DNA from: CAZPMC01 sp964587755 | GTDB lineage: Bacteria > Bacillota > Clostridia > Acetivibrionales > DTU013 | DNA length: 53,847 nucleotides | NCBI GenBank assembly: GCA_964587755.1 | Contig: CAZPMC010000011.1 | Coordinates: 1-53,847, forward strand | Direction of reading: 5' to 3' | In this document: positions 34,565-42,649 of the stretch, one piece after another | Position numbering within the stretch: position 1 is the stretch's first letter | Layout: every line of letters begins with the position of its first letter | Notes under the pieces: generated by a model | Database searches by the model: none | What the model saw: the letters and a program-made list of their open reading frames with translations, nothing else | Told to the model about the DNA's origin: nothing | Position numbers and translations under genes: made by a program

Positions 34565-35761
34565 ATGCTGTTGAAAGGGAAATCGGTTGTTGTAGGCGTT
34601 TGCGGCGGTATAGCGGCATATAAGGTTGTTGATATGGTTAGCAGGCTTAAAAAGCTTGGTGCTGAGATTGATGTTATTATGACTGCCAACGCTCAAAAGT
34701 TTGTGACAGAGCTTACTTTTAGATCATTAACCCACAGACCGGTTGTAACTGATATGTTTGAGAAGCCTGGTCAATGGGATGTGAGGCATATATCATTAGC
34801 CGTAAAGGCTGATCTGTTTGTTATAGCTCCGGCAACAGCAAATATAATCGGAAAATTGGCTTCCGGTATTGCAGACGATATGCTGAGCACTACTGTTATG
34901 GCGACTAAAGCACCGGTGCTGATAGTTCCTGCTATGAATTATAATATGTACGCTAACCCTATAGTCCAGCAAAATATTGAAAAGCTCAAGAGCTTAGGGT
35001 ACTTATTTATGGAGCCTGACACAGGGGTTATGGCTGAAGGGACTTCAGGGAAGGGACGATTGCCTGAGCCCTCCACAATTGTAAATGAAGTGTCGGGGAT
35101 ACTAAAGCCTGTCAGAGATATGGAGGGCTTTAGGATGCTGGTTACAGCAGGACCAACAAGAGAACCGATAGACCCTGTTAGATATATTTCAAACAATTCT
35201 TCGGGCAAGATGGGCTATGCAGTTGCTAAAGCGGCTGCACGGCGCGGTGCTGAAGTACTGCTTATATCAGGACCTGTATCACTAGAGAAGCCTGAGGGAG
35301 CGGAAATTATCAATGTGATAACAGCCCAGCAAATGTACGAAGAGGTAATGAAAAATTATCAAGACTTTGATTGTATTGTAATGGTAGCTGCAGTGGCTGA
35401 TTATAGACCCCGGCATGTATCGGAATTAAAGATTAAGAAAGATTCATCCTTCGATACTATTGAACTGGAGAAAACTATCGATATTTTAAATGAACTTGGT
35501 AAAATAAAAGGCAATAGAATTTTAGCAGGCTTTTGTGCAGAAACGGACAATTTAATGGAGAACGCAATGAGTAAGGTCCGGCAAAAGAAACTGGACCTGA
35601 TAATTGCTAATGATGTTACTGTTGAGGGTGCTGGGTTTGGAACCGATACAAATATAATTAAAATAATAAGGAAGGACGGCTCCGTTACTGACCTGCCGCT
35701 AATGAGCAAATTATCAGCAGCTTATAAGATAATTGATGAAATATCCGCATTAAGATTATAA
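34565..35761 (+). CDS. coaBC: Phosphopantothenoylcysteine decarboxylase/synthase
   Basis: Bifunctional coenzyme A biosynthesis enzyme of 398 residues. The N-terminal flavoprotein CoaC half shows GVCGGIAAYKVVD, the histidine-bearing VRHISLA and the PAMNYNMY motif. The C-terminal CoaB half shows LVTAGPTREPIDPVRYISNNSSGKMG and the CTP-binding KIKKDS region. AGAGGTG precedes the ATG. It lies behind rpoZ, as in many Firmicutes. Confidence 0.98.
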   Translation: MLLKGKSVVVGVCGGIAAYKVVDMVSRLKKLGAEIDVIMTANAQKFVTELTFRSLTHRPVVTDMFEKPGQWDVRHISLAVKADLFVIAPATANIIGKLASGIADDMLSTTVMATKAPVLIVPAMNYNMYANPIVQQNIEKLKSLGYLFMEPDTGVMAEGTSGKGRLPEPSTIVNEVSGILKPVRDMEGFRMLVTAGPTREPIDPVRYISNNSSGKMGYAVAKAAARRGAEVLLISGPVSLEKPEGAEIINVITAQQMYEEVMKNYQDFDCIVMVAAVADYRPRHVSELKIKKDSSFDTIELEKTIDILNELGKIKGNRILAGFCAETDNLMENAMSKVRQKKLDLIIANDVTVEGAGFGTDTNIIKIIRKDGSVTDLPLMSKLSAAYKIIDEISALRL

Positions 35762-35805
35762 ATGCAATAAATTAAATTTTAATAGATTATTGGAGGCTTT
35801 AGCAA

Positions 35806-37194
35806 ATGCAAAATGAAAAGTCAATGGAGAGGATTGTAGCTCTATCTAAGAACAGAGGCTTCGTATTTCCGGGCTCAGAAATATACGGAGGTCTTGCTAA
35901 TTCTTGGGACTACGGACCTTTAGGAGTTGAGCTGAAAAATAATGTTAAAAAAGCATGGTGGAAAAAGTTTATCCAGGAGAGCCCGCTTAATGTCGGTCTT
36001 GATTGCGCCATACTCATGAACCCGCAGGTTTGGGTTGCATCAGGACATGTGGGAGGCTTCAGCGACCCGCTTATTGATTGCAAGAACTGTAAATCAAGGC
36101 ATAGAGCCGATAAGCTAATAGAAGACTGGAATGCTGAAAACGGTATTAAACAGCCTGTCGACGGCTGGGAACACGAGAAGTTAACGGAATACATAAAGGA
36201 AAAGGGAGTAAAATGCCCTAATTGTGAATCTTCAAACTTTACAGATATTAGAAAATTTAACCTGATGTTTAAAACATTCCAAGGAGTTACAGAGGATTCA
36301 AAGGCTGAGATATATTTAAGGCCGGAAACTGCTCAGGGGATCTTCGTTAACTTTAAAAATGTTCAAAGAAGTACAAGAAAAAAGATACCCTTCGGGATAG
36401 GGCAGATAGGTAAAGCCTTTAGAAATGAAATCACGCCCGGAAACTTCACATTCAGAACCCGTGAGTTTGAGCAGATGGAGCTTGAGTTCTTTTGCGAGCC
36501 GGGTACGGATCTTGAGTGGTTTAAATACTGGAAGGATTTTTGCTACAATTGGCTGTTAGACTTAGGGCTCAAAGAGGAAAACCTTAGGTTTAGAGATCAC
36601 GGGAAGGAAGAGCTATCCTTCTACAGCAAGGCTACAACGGATATTGAGTTCAAATTCCCCTTCGGCTGGGGTGAGCTATGGGGGATTGCAGACAGAACTG
36701 ACTATGACTTGAAAAAGCACATGGAGCATGCTAAGGAAGACCTTTCATACTTTGATCCTGTTAAAAACACCAAATACATTCCGTATTGTGTAGAACCGTC
36801 CCTCGGTGCAGACAGGGTCACACTTGCCTTTTTGTGTGAGGCGTATGATGAGGAGGAGATAGCTGAAGGTGATATAAGAACAGTTCTACGTTTCCATCCT
36901 GCAATTGCTCCTATAAAAATCGGTGTTTTGCCATTGTCCAAAAAGCTGGGGGATGAAACCTTTAAGGTATATGAGAAGTTAAACAAAAAGTATCTGTGTG
37001 AGTATGATGATACGGGGAGCATAGGAAAACGCTACAGAAGGCAGGATGAGATAGGAACACCATACTGTGTAACATTTGATTTTGATTCTTTAGAGGATTC
37101 ATCTGTGACCATAAGGGATAGGGACACAATGACTCAGGAAAGGATAAAGATAGAGGAGCTGGATAATTACTTTAAAGGAAAATTCGATTTTTAG
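35806..37194 (+). CDS. glyQS: Glycyl-tRNA synthetase, alpha2 type
   Basis: Class II synthetase of 462 residues that charges tRNA-Gly as a homodimer. It begins MERIVALSKNRGFVFPGSEIYGGLANSWDYGPLG and includes YLRPETAQGIFVNF, GIGQIGKAFRNEITPGNFTFRTREFEQME and EPSLGADRVTLAFL. The middle has a CPNC-type zinc site. A C-terminal anticodon domain is present. GGAGG lies before the ATG; no glycine T-box is visible in the 44-base leader. Confidence 0.98.
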   Translation: MQNEKSMERIVALSKNRGFVFPGSEIYGGLANSWDYGPLGVELKNNVKKAWWKKFIQESPLNVGLDCAILMNPQVWVASGHVGGFSDPLIDCKNCKSRHRADKLIEDWNAENGIKQPVDGWEHEKLTEYIKEKGVKCPNCESSNFTDIRKFNLMFKTFQGVTEDSKAEIYLRPETAQGIFVNFKNVQRSTRKKIPFGIGQIGKAFRNEITPGNFTFRTREFEQMELEFFCEPGTDLEWFKYWKDFCYNWLLDLGLKEENLRFRDHGKEELSFYSKATTDIEFKFPFGWGELWGIADRTDYDLKKHMEHAKEDLSYFDPVKNTKYIPYCVEPSLGADRVTLAFLCEAYDEEEIAEGDIRTVLRFHPAIAPIKIGVLPLSKKLGDETFKVYEKLNKKYLCEYDDTGSIGKRYRRQDEIGTPYCVTFDFDSLEDSSVTIRDRDTMTQERIKIEELDNYFKGKFDF

Positions 37195-37221
37195 TTGGGG
37201 CTTAAGTGCTGTAATATCTTT

Positions 37222-37413
37222 GCTCGCTCTCAAGCGGGCGCGGGGTAGCTATATAAGAGCAGACAATCTTCATGCACCGAAGTAATGTCGGAAACAGGCT
37301 GTAAGAAATAAGGCTTACTGAAAAGCGGGAGCCGCATTTCAGCTTCGACATTATTTCACAGCCTGTAATCGCTTCATTACAGGGTGCATGAGGCTGTCCG
37401 CTCTTTTCAGCTA
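37222..37413. ncRNA. Structured RNA candidate, three-way junction
   Basis: Non-coding stretch that folds into nested helices by inspection. A closing stem pairs 37246-37250 with 37409-37413, 37255-37260 with 37400-37405, and 37262-37278 with 37383-37398. One arm pairs 37279-37290 with 37346-37357 (12 positions, one G-U) and carries a hairpin 37318-37342 (CTGAAAAGCGG/CCGCATTTCAG, one mismatch). A second arm is the perfect hairpin 37362-37383 (CCTGTAAT/ATTACAGG). A further hairpin stands at 37222-37239. Several mismatches are G-U pairs, which suggests selection on RNA pairing. No known RNA family is recognised. The strand is unclear because an inverted element folds both ways, and it could be a mobile palindromic repeat instead. 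Confidence 0.5.
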
Positions 37414-37560
37414 TTAGCACCCGCATTTGAACTTCGCAAAGGATAAACAGCCTGCAACCGTTACTTCGCAGATGTTGGCCTTGCAGCCGTGCTGACCCAT
37501 TACTTCGTATGCATGGTCTGTATACGAGCTTTACAGCGTTGGGGTCTTGACCGGCATCGA
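37332..37560 (+). repeat. Degenerate tandem repeat region downstream of glyQS
   Basis: Related stretches recur: CCGCATTTCAGCTTCGA (37332) and CCGCATTTGAACTTCGCA (37421); ACAGCCTGTAA (37358) and ACAGCCTGCAA (37447); further CAGCCGTG and TTACTTCG copies at about 37483-37510. The layout is two or three diverged copies of a unit of about 85-90 bases. With the structured part above it fills most of the 495-base gap between glyQS and the NDH-2 gene. No gene is seen here. Confidence 0.5.
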
Positions 37561-37618
37561 CATTTTATGATTAAGAAATTGATTTGTGAAAAAAATTAGG
37601 GAAAAATAGATAATAGTA

Positions 37619-37646
37619 TTAACATTGTAGGATTATGTGATAAAAT
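37619..37646 (+). promoter_or_regulatory. Promoter of the extracellular electron transfer locus
   Basis: TTAACA (37619-37624) and TAAAAT (37641-37646) with 16-base spacing and a TG at 37638-37639 (extended -10). It lies 44 bases before the NDH-2 start. Confidence 0.6.
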
Positions 37647-37689
37647 ATCTAAGTAGCTATTTTTAAAACAAATCAATAGGAGAAACACT

Positions 37690-39762
37690 ATGAAGAAGAA
37701 AATTGTTATTGTTGGTGCCGGTTATGCTGGAATTTTAACGGCTAAAAAACTTGCAAAAAGGTTCAAGAAAAAAGAAGATGTTTCTATAACAATCATCGAT
37801 AAAAATCCCTTTCATACGATGCTTACAGAGCTACATGAAATTGCAGCAGGGCGCGTAGAGGAGGATTCCATCAGAATTAGCCTGAAAAGGATTTTTGCAG
37901 GCAGAAATGTTGATGTTAAGCTTGATCTCGTAGAGAATATTGATTTTGAAAAAAAACTTGTGACAGGCAAGCAAGAAACTTACTCCTATGATTATCTTGT
38001 GCTTGCTGCTGGCTCAAAACCTACTTACTTCGGAGTAGAAGGTGCTGAAGAATTTGCTTTTAAACTATGGTCTTATGAAGATTCGATCATCCTCAAAGAA
38101 CGGTTTCATACTATGTTCAGAAAGGCTGCATGTGAGCCTGATATTGAAGAGAAAAAAAGGCTTCTTACATTTCACATAGTAGGAGCAGGCTTTACAGGAG
38201 TTGAAATGGCTGGTGAGCTGGCAGAGTATGTTCCGGTTTTGTGTGATGAATATGAAATTGAAAGAGAACTTGTAAAAATAAATATTATTGATGTTCTGAC
38301 CCGTACTGTACCGGCCTTACCCGAGAAGCTTTCGGCAAAGGTTGAAAAGCGTCTTAATAAAATGGGCGTTAACGTTATGCTTAATACAAGTGTTACATCT
38401 ATAGGAGAGGACTTTATCGAAACGAAGAGTAATGAAAAAGTGACCAGGGCAAGTACAGGTACTGTCATTTGGGCTGCGGGTATCGAGGCTGCCGACATCA
38501 CAAGCAAGGCTGCTACGACACTACAGTCAGCTGGAAGAGGACGAATTAAGCTTGATTCCTATTTGAGAACTCTTGATGAAAAAAGCGTTTACGTAGTCGG
38601 CGATAATATGTTTTATATCCCCGAGGGTGAGAAAAGACCCGTTCCAATGGTTGTTGAGAATTGTGAACACAGTGCGGCCACTGCTGCCCACAATATAATC
38701 TGTGCCATCACAGGCCAGGGGGATATGAAGGAGTATAAGCCTTCCTTCCATGGGATTATGGTCAGCATTGGAGGCCGTTACGGAGTGGCCCATGTTGGGA
38801 CCCCTAAAAGGATGATTAGTCTTGCCTCCTTCTTTGCTATGTTTGTTAAACATTTTATTAACATAGTATATTTTGTCCAGATTTTAGGCTGGAATAAGGT
38901 TTTCAGTTACCTTAAGCATGAGTTCTTTACTATAAGACATTGCAGAAGCTTTGTGGGAGGACATTTTTCCAACAGGACGCCAAGCTTTTTGCTTGTTCCT
39001 CTCAGATTGTGGCTTGGAGCTGTATGGGTGTTTGAAGGTGTCCTGAAGATTATTGAAGGGTGGTTTAAAACACCAAAGCTTGAAGGGTTCTTTAAAGGGG
39101 CAAATAGCTGGTATGATTCCATATTAAATGGAACTGATGCCACAGGCGGCGCCACAGGTGCGGTTTCTGACGCGGTTAGCGGTGCCACGGGTGCGGTTGC
39201 TGATGCTGTTAGCAGTGCTACAGGTGCGATTGCCGATGCTGTCAGCGGAGCAACAGCTGTAACTGATGCTGTTACTGGGGCTACTGGCGCTGCGGAAGCT
39301 GCAGCATCTGTTGGGACTACAATTTTTGACTTTAACTTTTTAGGATTGTTCAGGGCTATTTTTGTAAGTGGTAAGGATTTGGCCAGCTCTACACTTAGTG
39401 ACTATGCTTTCAAGCTTGATGTCCCATTAGTAAACTGGTTCATAGACAAATTAATCATACCAAGCGATACTGTACAGTTGATTATGCAGATTGTAATTGT
39501 TCTTGCCGAAATTCTTATTGGTTTGGCACTGATAGGGGGGCTCTTTACAACGCCCGCATCAGCAGCTTCACTTGTACTGCAAGCAATGTTTGTGACTACA
39601 ACGGGCTTGTATCTTGGTACCTTCTGGATGATTTTTGCTGCAATAGCACTCTTAATAGCTTCTGGAAGAGTGTTTGGATTGGATTATTATGTGATGCCGT
39701 ATCTTAAGGAAAAATGGAAGAGAGTAAAATGGGTTAGAAAGTGGTATTTATATAATGACTAA
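37690..39762 (+). CDS. ndh2: Type II NADH dehydrogenase fused to DoxX-like membrane domain with flavinylation-motif repeats
   Basis: Membrane flavoenzyme that oxidises NADH and reduces quinone. Residues 1 to about 420 are the NDH-2 core: FAD motif IVGAGYAGILTAKKL, NADH motif HIVGAGFTGVEMAGEL, YVVGDN, and an amphipathic segment (MFVKHFINIVYFVQILGW). Residues about 430-680 form a four-helix DoxX-like domain (TM1 432-455, TM2 595-619, two more to about 665) with a basic, probably cytoplasmic tail. Between TM1 and TM2 residues 483-532 hold five copies of a 10-11 residue unit, four matching D-x-x-(S/T)-(G/S)-A-T exactly. By the positive-inside rule this loop faces outward. First gene of the EET operon; the next gene overlaps its end by eight bases. 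Compared with Listeria Ndh2 the layout is similar, but the repeats stand out. Confidence 0.93.
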   Translation: MKKKIVIVGAGYAGILTAKKLAKRFKKKEDVSITIIDKNPFHTMLTELHEIAAGRVEEDSIRISLKRIFAGRNVDVKLDLVENIDFEKKLVTGKQETYSYDYLVLAAGSKPTYFGVEGAEEFAFKLWSYEDSIILKERFHTMFRKAACEPDIEEKKRLLTFHIVGAGFTGVEMAGELAEYVPVLCDEYEIERELVKINIIDVLTRTVPALPEKLSAKVEKRLNKMGVNVMLNTSVTSIGEDFIETKSNEKVTRASTGTVIWAAGIEAADITSKAATTLQSAGRGRIKLDSYLRTLDEKSVYVVGDNMFYIPEGEKRPVPMVVENCEHSAATAAHNIICAITGQGDMKEYKPSFHGIMVSIGGRYGVAHVGTPKRMISLASFFAMFVKHFINIVYFVQILGWNKVFSYLKHEFFTIRHCRSFVGGHFSNRTPSFLLVPLRLWLGAVWVFEGVLKIIEGWFKTPKLEGFFKGANSWYDSILNGTDATGGATGAVSDAVSGATGAVADAVSSATGAIADAVSGATAVTDAVTGATGAAEAAASVGTTIFDFNFLGLFRAIFVSGKDLASSTLSDYAFKLDVPLVNWFIDKLIIPSDTVQLIMQIVIVLAEILIGLALIGGLFTTPASAASLVLQAMFVTTTGLYLGTFWMIFAAIALLIASGRVFGLDYYVMPYLKEKWKRVKWVRKWYLYND
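39136..39285 (+). repeat. Five-copy 33-bp coding repeat with ApbE-type motifs in ndh2
   Basis: Copies begin at residues 483 (DATGGAT, near match), 494 (DAVSGAT), 505 (DAVSSAT), 516 (DAVSGAT) and 526 (DAVTGAT). Codons differ between copies at many third positions (for example GCG/GCT, AGC/ACT), so the protein motif has been kept while the DNA diverged. Confidence 0.9.
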
Positions 39763-40735
39763 CATTGACACAAGAGTTGAAGAAGATATCGAATATCTTT
39801 CACCTGAAAATGCTGTTTCTATGATGATGGATGAAGTGGACAGATGCCTGTCCGCTTCTCCACTGGTTGTCCGCGAATACACTAAGCATTTGGCGGCATC
39901 ACAGGGTAAAGCAATCCGTGGGATTTCACTTATAACTTGCGCACAAAATAAAGACAACTTGGTTCATCCCAATGCTGTCAAGTTTGCTGCAGCCATTGAG
40001 ATTTTGCATTTGGCGACGTTAGTGCATGACGATGTGATAGACGATGCAGACATTAGACGGGGGATGCCAACCCTTCAGCGAAAATACGGCAAGAAAGCTG
40101 CCGTTATTTGCGGCGATTATCTTCTTTGTGTCGCTTTGAAGATTGCTACAGATATTCCAAACAGAGAGGATTATCTTTCTTTGAATATGGCAGATTATGT
40201 TGCCCGGTTATGCTTTGGTGAGCTAAGACAGCATATTAATAGTGGCAATCTTAATCTTTCTGCTTATATGTATCTGAAAATAATATCAGGCAAAACTGCT
40301 GCGTTATTTGAAGCTTCTTTTTTTGCAGGCGCAATTCTTTCTATAGGCAACTCAAAGGAGGCAATTAAATATAAACGCTTGGGGAAATATTTGGGTATGA
40401 TATTCCAACTGGTAGATGACTGCCTTGATTTTGAAGCAACAGAGCAGAAAGCAAAAAAGCCGGTCCAGTCTGATTTTGAAAACAATGTTATTACTATGCC
40501 TATAATTCATGCCCTCAAAAATGAAGCCGGGCTTAAAGAAAAGGCTGAAAGTAAAAATGTATCGAAAAACGATATAATAAATGCGGTTATAAAATCAGGC
40601 AGCTTAATATACACAAGAAGTATTGCTAAAAGGTACTATAATAAATTTCTTGCGCTTTTAGACGACATTGATATCACAGAAGAGAAGAAGAGTGCAATAA
40701 CAGTTATATTGAATAAAGCATTCCGCACATTTTAA
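39755..40735 (+). CDS. Polyprenyl diphosphate synthase (DmkB-like)
   Basis: Trans-prenyltransferase of 326 residues that makes the long isoprenoid chain for a quinone. The first Asp-rich motif is LVHDDVIDDADIRRG and the second is QLVDDCLDFE; KAIRGISL near the start replaces the usual GGKRLRP. In Listeria, DmkB in the EET locus supplies the side chain of the demethylmenaquinone used for electron export, and the same role is inferred here from the neighbours. The ATG lies inside the ndh2 end, so translation is coupled. Confidence 0.93.
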   Translation: MTNIDTRVEEDIEYLSPENAVSMMMDEVDRCLSASPLVVREYTKHLAASQGKAIRGISLITCAQNKDNLVHPNAVKFAAAIEILHLATLVHDDVIDDADIRRGMPTLQRKYGKKAAVICGDYLLCVALKIATDIPNREDYLSLNMADYVARLCFGELRQHINSGNLNLSAYMYLKIISGKTAALFEASFFAGAILSIGNSKEAIKYKRLGKYLGMIFQLVDDCLDFEATEQKAKKPVQSDFENNVITMPIIHALKNEAGLKEKAESKNVSKNDIINAVIKSGSLIYTRSIAKRYYNKFLALLDDIDITEEKKSAITVILNKAFRTF

Positions 40736-40736
40736 G

Positions 40737-41675
40737 ATGAAGGTGGCTAATGTGATAAAAAGATTTTTATCCTATGTGGAGATAACAACAAAGATTACAA
40801 GCGTTTTTGCTTTTTTTTCTACAATCGCATTCATTTTATATAGAGGACATAAGATAGAATGGCTCCCAACGTCAGTATTTTTTTGCTCAATGTTTATCTT
40901 TGATTTAGCTACCACAGCAATTAACAATTATATTGACACAAAAACTAATGACCAGATTTTGCAGTTTGAAAGAAGAAAAGCTTTTATTATCATTTTACTG
41001 CTTCTTGTCATAAGCTCCTTTCTAGGAATATACCTGGTGTATTTAACTGATATAGTGGTGCTTTTACTGGGAGGACTATGCTTTCTTTGCGGCATATTTT
41101 ATACATTCGGGCCAGTTCCCATATCAAGACAGCCCCTGGGTGAAATATTATCAGGCATATTTTACGGCTTTTTTATTCCACTAATACTGATGTATATAAA
41201 TATGCCTCATGGTTCTTTGCTGACATTTACCTTAGAACTTAAAACAATCAGCCTGGAGCTTAAGGTGGTGCCGGTTATCTCTCTCATTCTTTTTTCTATC
41301 GCTCCTGTTTGTACGACAGCAAATATCATGCTTGCAAATAACATCTGTGATGTTGAGAAGGATATAGCCGTAAAGCGCTATACCTTACCGTATTACCTTG
41401 GGATAAAATCATCATTATATTTGTTTGCAGGGCTGTATTATTTAACATACTTGGCTGTAATAACCATGGTAATCTTTAAAATACTTTCTCCTGTATGTCT
41501 TTTGTTTCTTTTTACAATATTTGTTGTGCAAAAAAACATTAGCATATTTCAAAAAGAGCAGAGGAAGGACAAAACGTTTATTTCGTCGATTAAGAATTAT
41601 ATTATTATTATGGGTACTTACACCGCTTTGATTTTTATTGGTGTGCTTGTAAGCTGGCTGGTGGGGATAGTATGA
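40737..41675 (+). CDS. UbiA/MenA-type prenyltransferase (DmkA-like)
   Basis: Integral membrane enzyme of 312 residues, about eight helices, that attaches the isoprenoid tail to a naphthoate or similar head group. The first Asp-rich motif is TAINNYIDTKTND, where the usual first Asp is Asn; the second is ANNICDVEKDIAVKR. It starts two bases after dmkB and ends in an ATGA overlap with the eetA-like gene. By homology of position it would make the (demethyl)menaquinone pool dedicated to extracellular electron transfer. The other men genes are not in the window. Confidence 0.9.
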   Translation: MKVANVIKRFLSYVEITTKITSVFAFFSTIAFILYRGHKIEWLPTSVFFCSMFIFDLATTAINNYIDTKTNDQILQFERRKAFIIILLLLVISSFLGIYLVYLTDIVVLLLGGLCFLCGIFYTFGPVPISRQPLGEILSGIFYGFFIPLILMYINMPHGSLLTFTLELKTISLELKVVPVISLILFSIAPVCTTANIMLANNICDVEKDIAVKRYTLPYYLGIKSSLYLFAGLYYLTYLAVITMVIFKILSPVCLLFLFTIFVVQKNISIFQKEQRKDKTFISSIKNYIIIMGTYTALIFIGVLVSWLVGIV

Positions 41676-42064
41676 AATTTTTCAAAAGAACAGATTTGAT
41701 AATAATATTTGTGATTATCCTATTCAGTATATTGTTTTGGCTTATATACACTGGGGCTTTTTCAGATACTCAGGTAAAGGCTGAAATATACTATAATTCT
41801 GAGCTTATGGAGACAATTGCTTTGACGCCGGGGCAAGAGAGATTTTTTTCATTACCTCAAAAAAAGAATGTTGTTTTTCGAATTGATAAAGAGGGTAATA
41901 TAGAGTTTAATAAATCAGATTGCCCTGATCAGATATGCGTAAAAACAGGGAAGCTTCATATTGCTGGACAGAGTGCCGCATGCTTACCAAACGGGCTTGT
42001 TTTGAAAATAGTACCTCTTAATGGAAGAAGAGACAACGATTTGGATATAATAGTAGGAAGATGA
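41672..42064 (+). CDS. eetA: NusG domain II protein, EetA-like
   Basis: A 130-residue protein with one N-terminal membrane helix (LIIIFVIILFSILFWLIYTGAF) and an outer NusG-II domain carrying the cysteine pattern KSDCPDQICVKTGKL ... SAACLPNGL. Listeria EetA has this layout and is needed to pass electrons from the quinone toward surface flavins together with EetB. The start overlaps the UbiA stop by four bases. Assignment as EetA rests on domain and context. Confidence 0.88.
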   Translation: MKFFKRTDLIIIFVIILFSILFWLIYTGAFSDTQVKAEIYYNSELMETIALTPGQERFFSLPQKKNVVFRIDKEGNIEFNKSDCPDQICVKTGKLHIAGQSAACLPNGLVLKIVPLNGRRDNDLDIIVGR

Positions 42065-42074
42065 AGGGTAGACA

Positions 42075-42614
42075 ATGGAACATACGAACATTGAAAAAAC
42101 AAATAGTCAAGGCTCAGGAAAAACAAGACAGCTTGTACTTACTGCATTGCTGTTTGCCATTGCTTTGGTTCTTTCTATTATTGAGGGATTTCTTCCGCCC
42201 GTACCTATTCCGGTACCCGGTGTTAAATTCGGACTTTCTAATATTGCTGTAATGTATGCTTTGTTTTTTTTGTCAAAAAGCCAGGCTTATACTATTGCAG
42301 TTTTAAAAGCAGTGTTTATATTTGTTACAAGAGGAATTATTGCTGGGGCTTTAAGCTTTTGTGGTGGAATACTTTCGATTACGGTAATGGCATTGTTGAT
42401 ATTATTGTTTAAAAAAAGAGTTACCTATTTAATATTAAGCATAGCAGGAGCTGTTGCCCATAATACGGGACAGTTTATTGCAGTGACATTAATTTACACG
42501 GGTGTGAATTTATGGGCATATCTCCCGGTGTTGCTTATTTCGGGATTGCTGGCAGGTACAGTAACTGCAATGCTTTTGAAGTTTATTTTACCAGCTTTCA
42601 AAAAACTGGGTTAA
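42075..42614 (+). CDS. eetB: Gx transporter family membrane protein, EetB-like
   Basis: A 179-residue membrane protein with five or six helices. Signatures are TALLFAIALVLSIIEGFLPPVPIPVPGVKFGLSNI and a glycine-rich CGGILSITVMALL. The family is often labelled heptaprenyl diphosphate synthase component I, which is misleading; it resembles ECF S-components, and EetB of Listeria belongs here. It forms the membrane partner of EetA. GGGTAGAC lies just before the ATG, ten bases after eetA. Confidence 0.88.
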   Translation: MEHTNIEKTNSQGSGKTRQLVLTALLFAIALVLSIIEGFLPPVPIPVPGVKFGLSNIAVMYALFFLSKSQAYTIAVLKAVFIFVTRGIIAGALSFCGGILSITVMALLILLFKKRVTYLILSIAGAVAHNTGQFIAVTLIYTGVNLWAYLPVLLISGLLAGTVTAMLLKFILPAFKKLG

Positions 42615-42649
42615 AATAAAGAATTAAATTTTTTGATGGAGGAATTTAT

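Noticed and set aside
37202..37426. Minus-strand open frame (74 codons) across the structured region after glyQS
   Set aside because: It runs through the inverted repeats, has no ribosome site, and its sequence is explained by the palindromes.
42061..42252. Alternative 63-codon frame overlapping the start of the eetB-like gene
   Set aside because: It overlaps the eetB-like gene in another frame and has no family resemblance.
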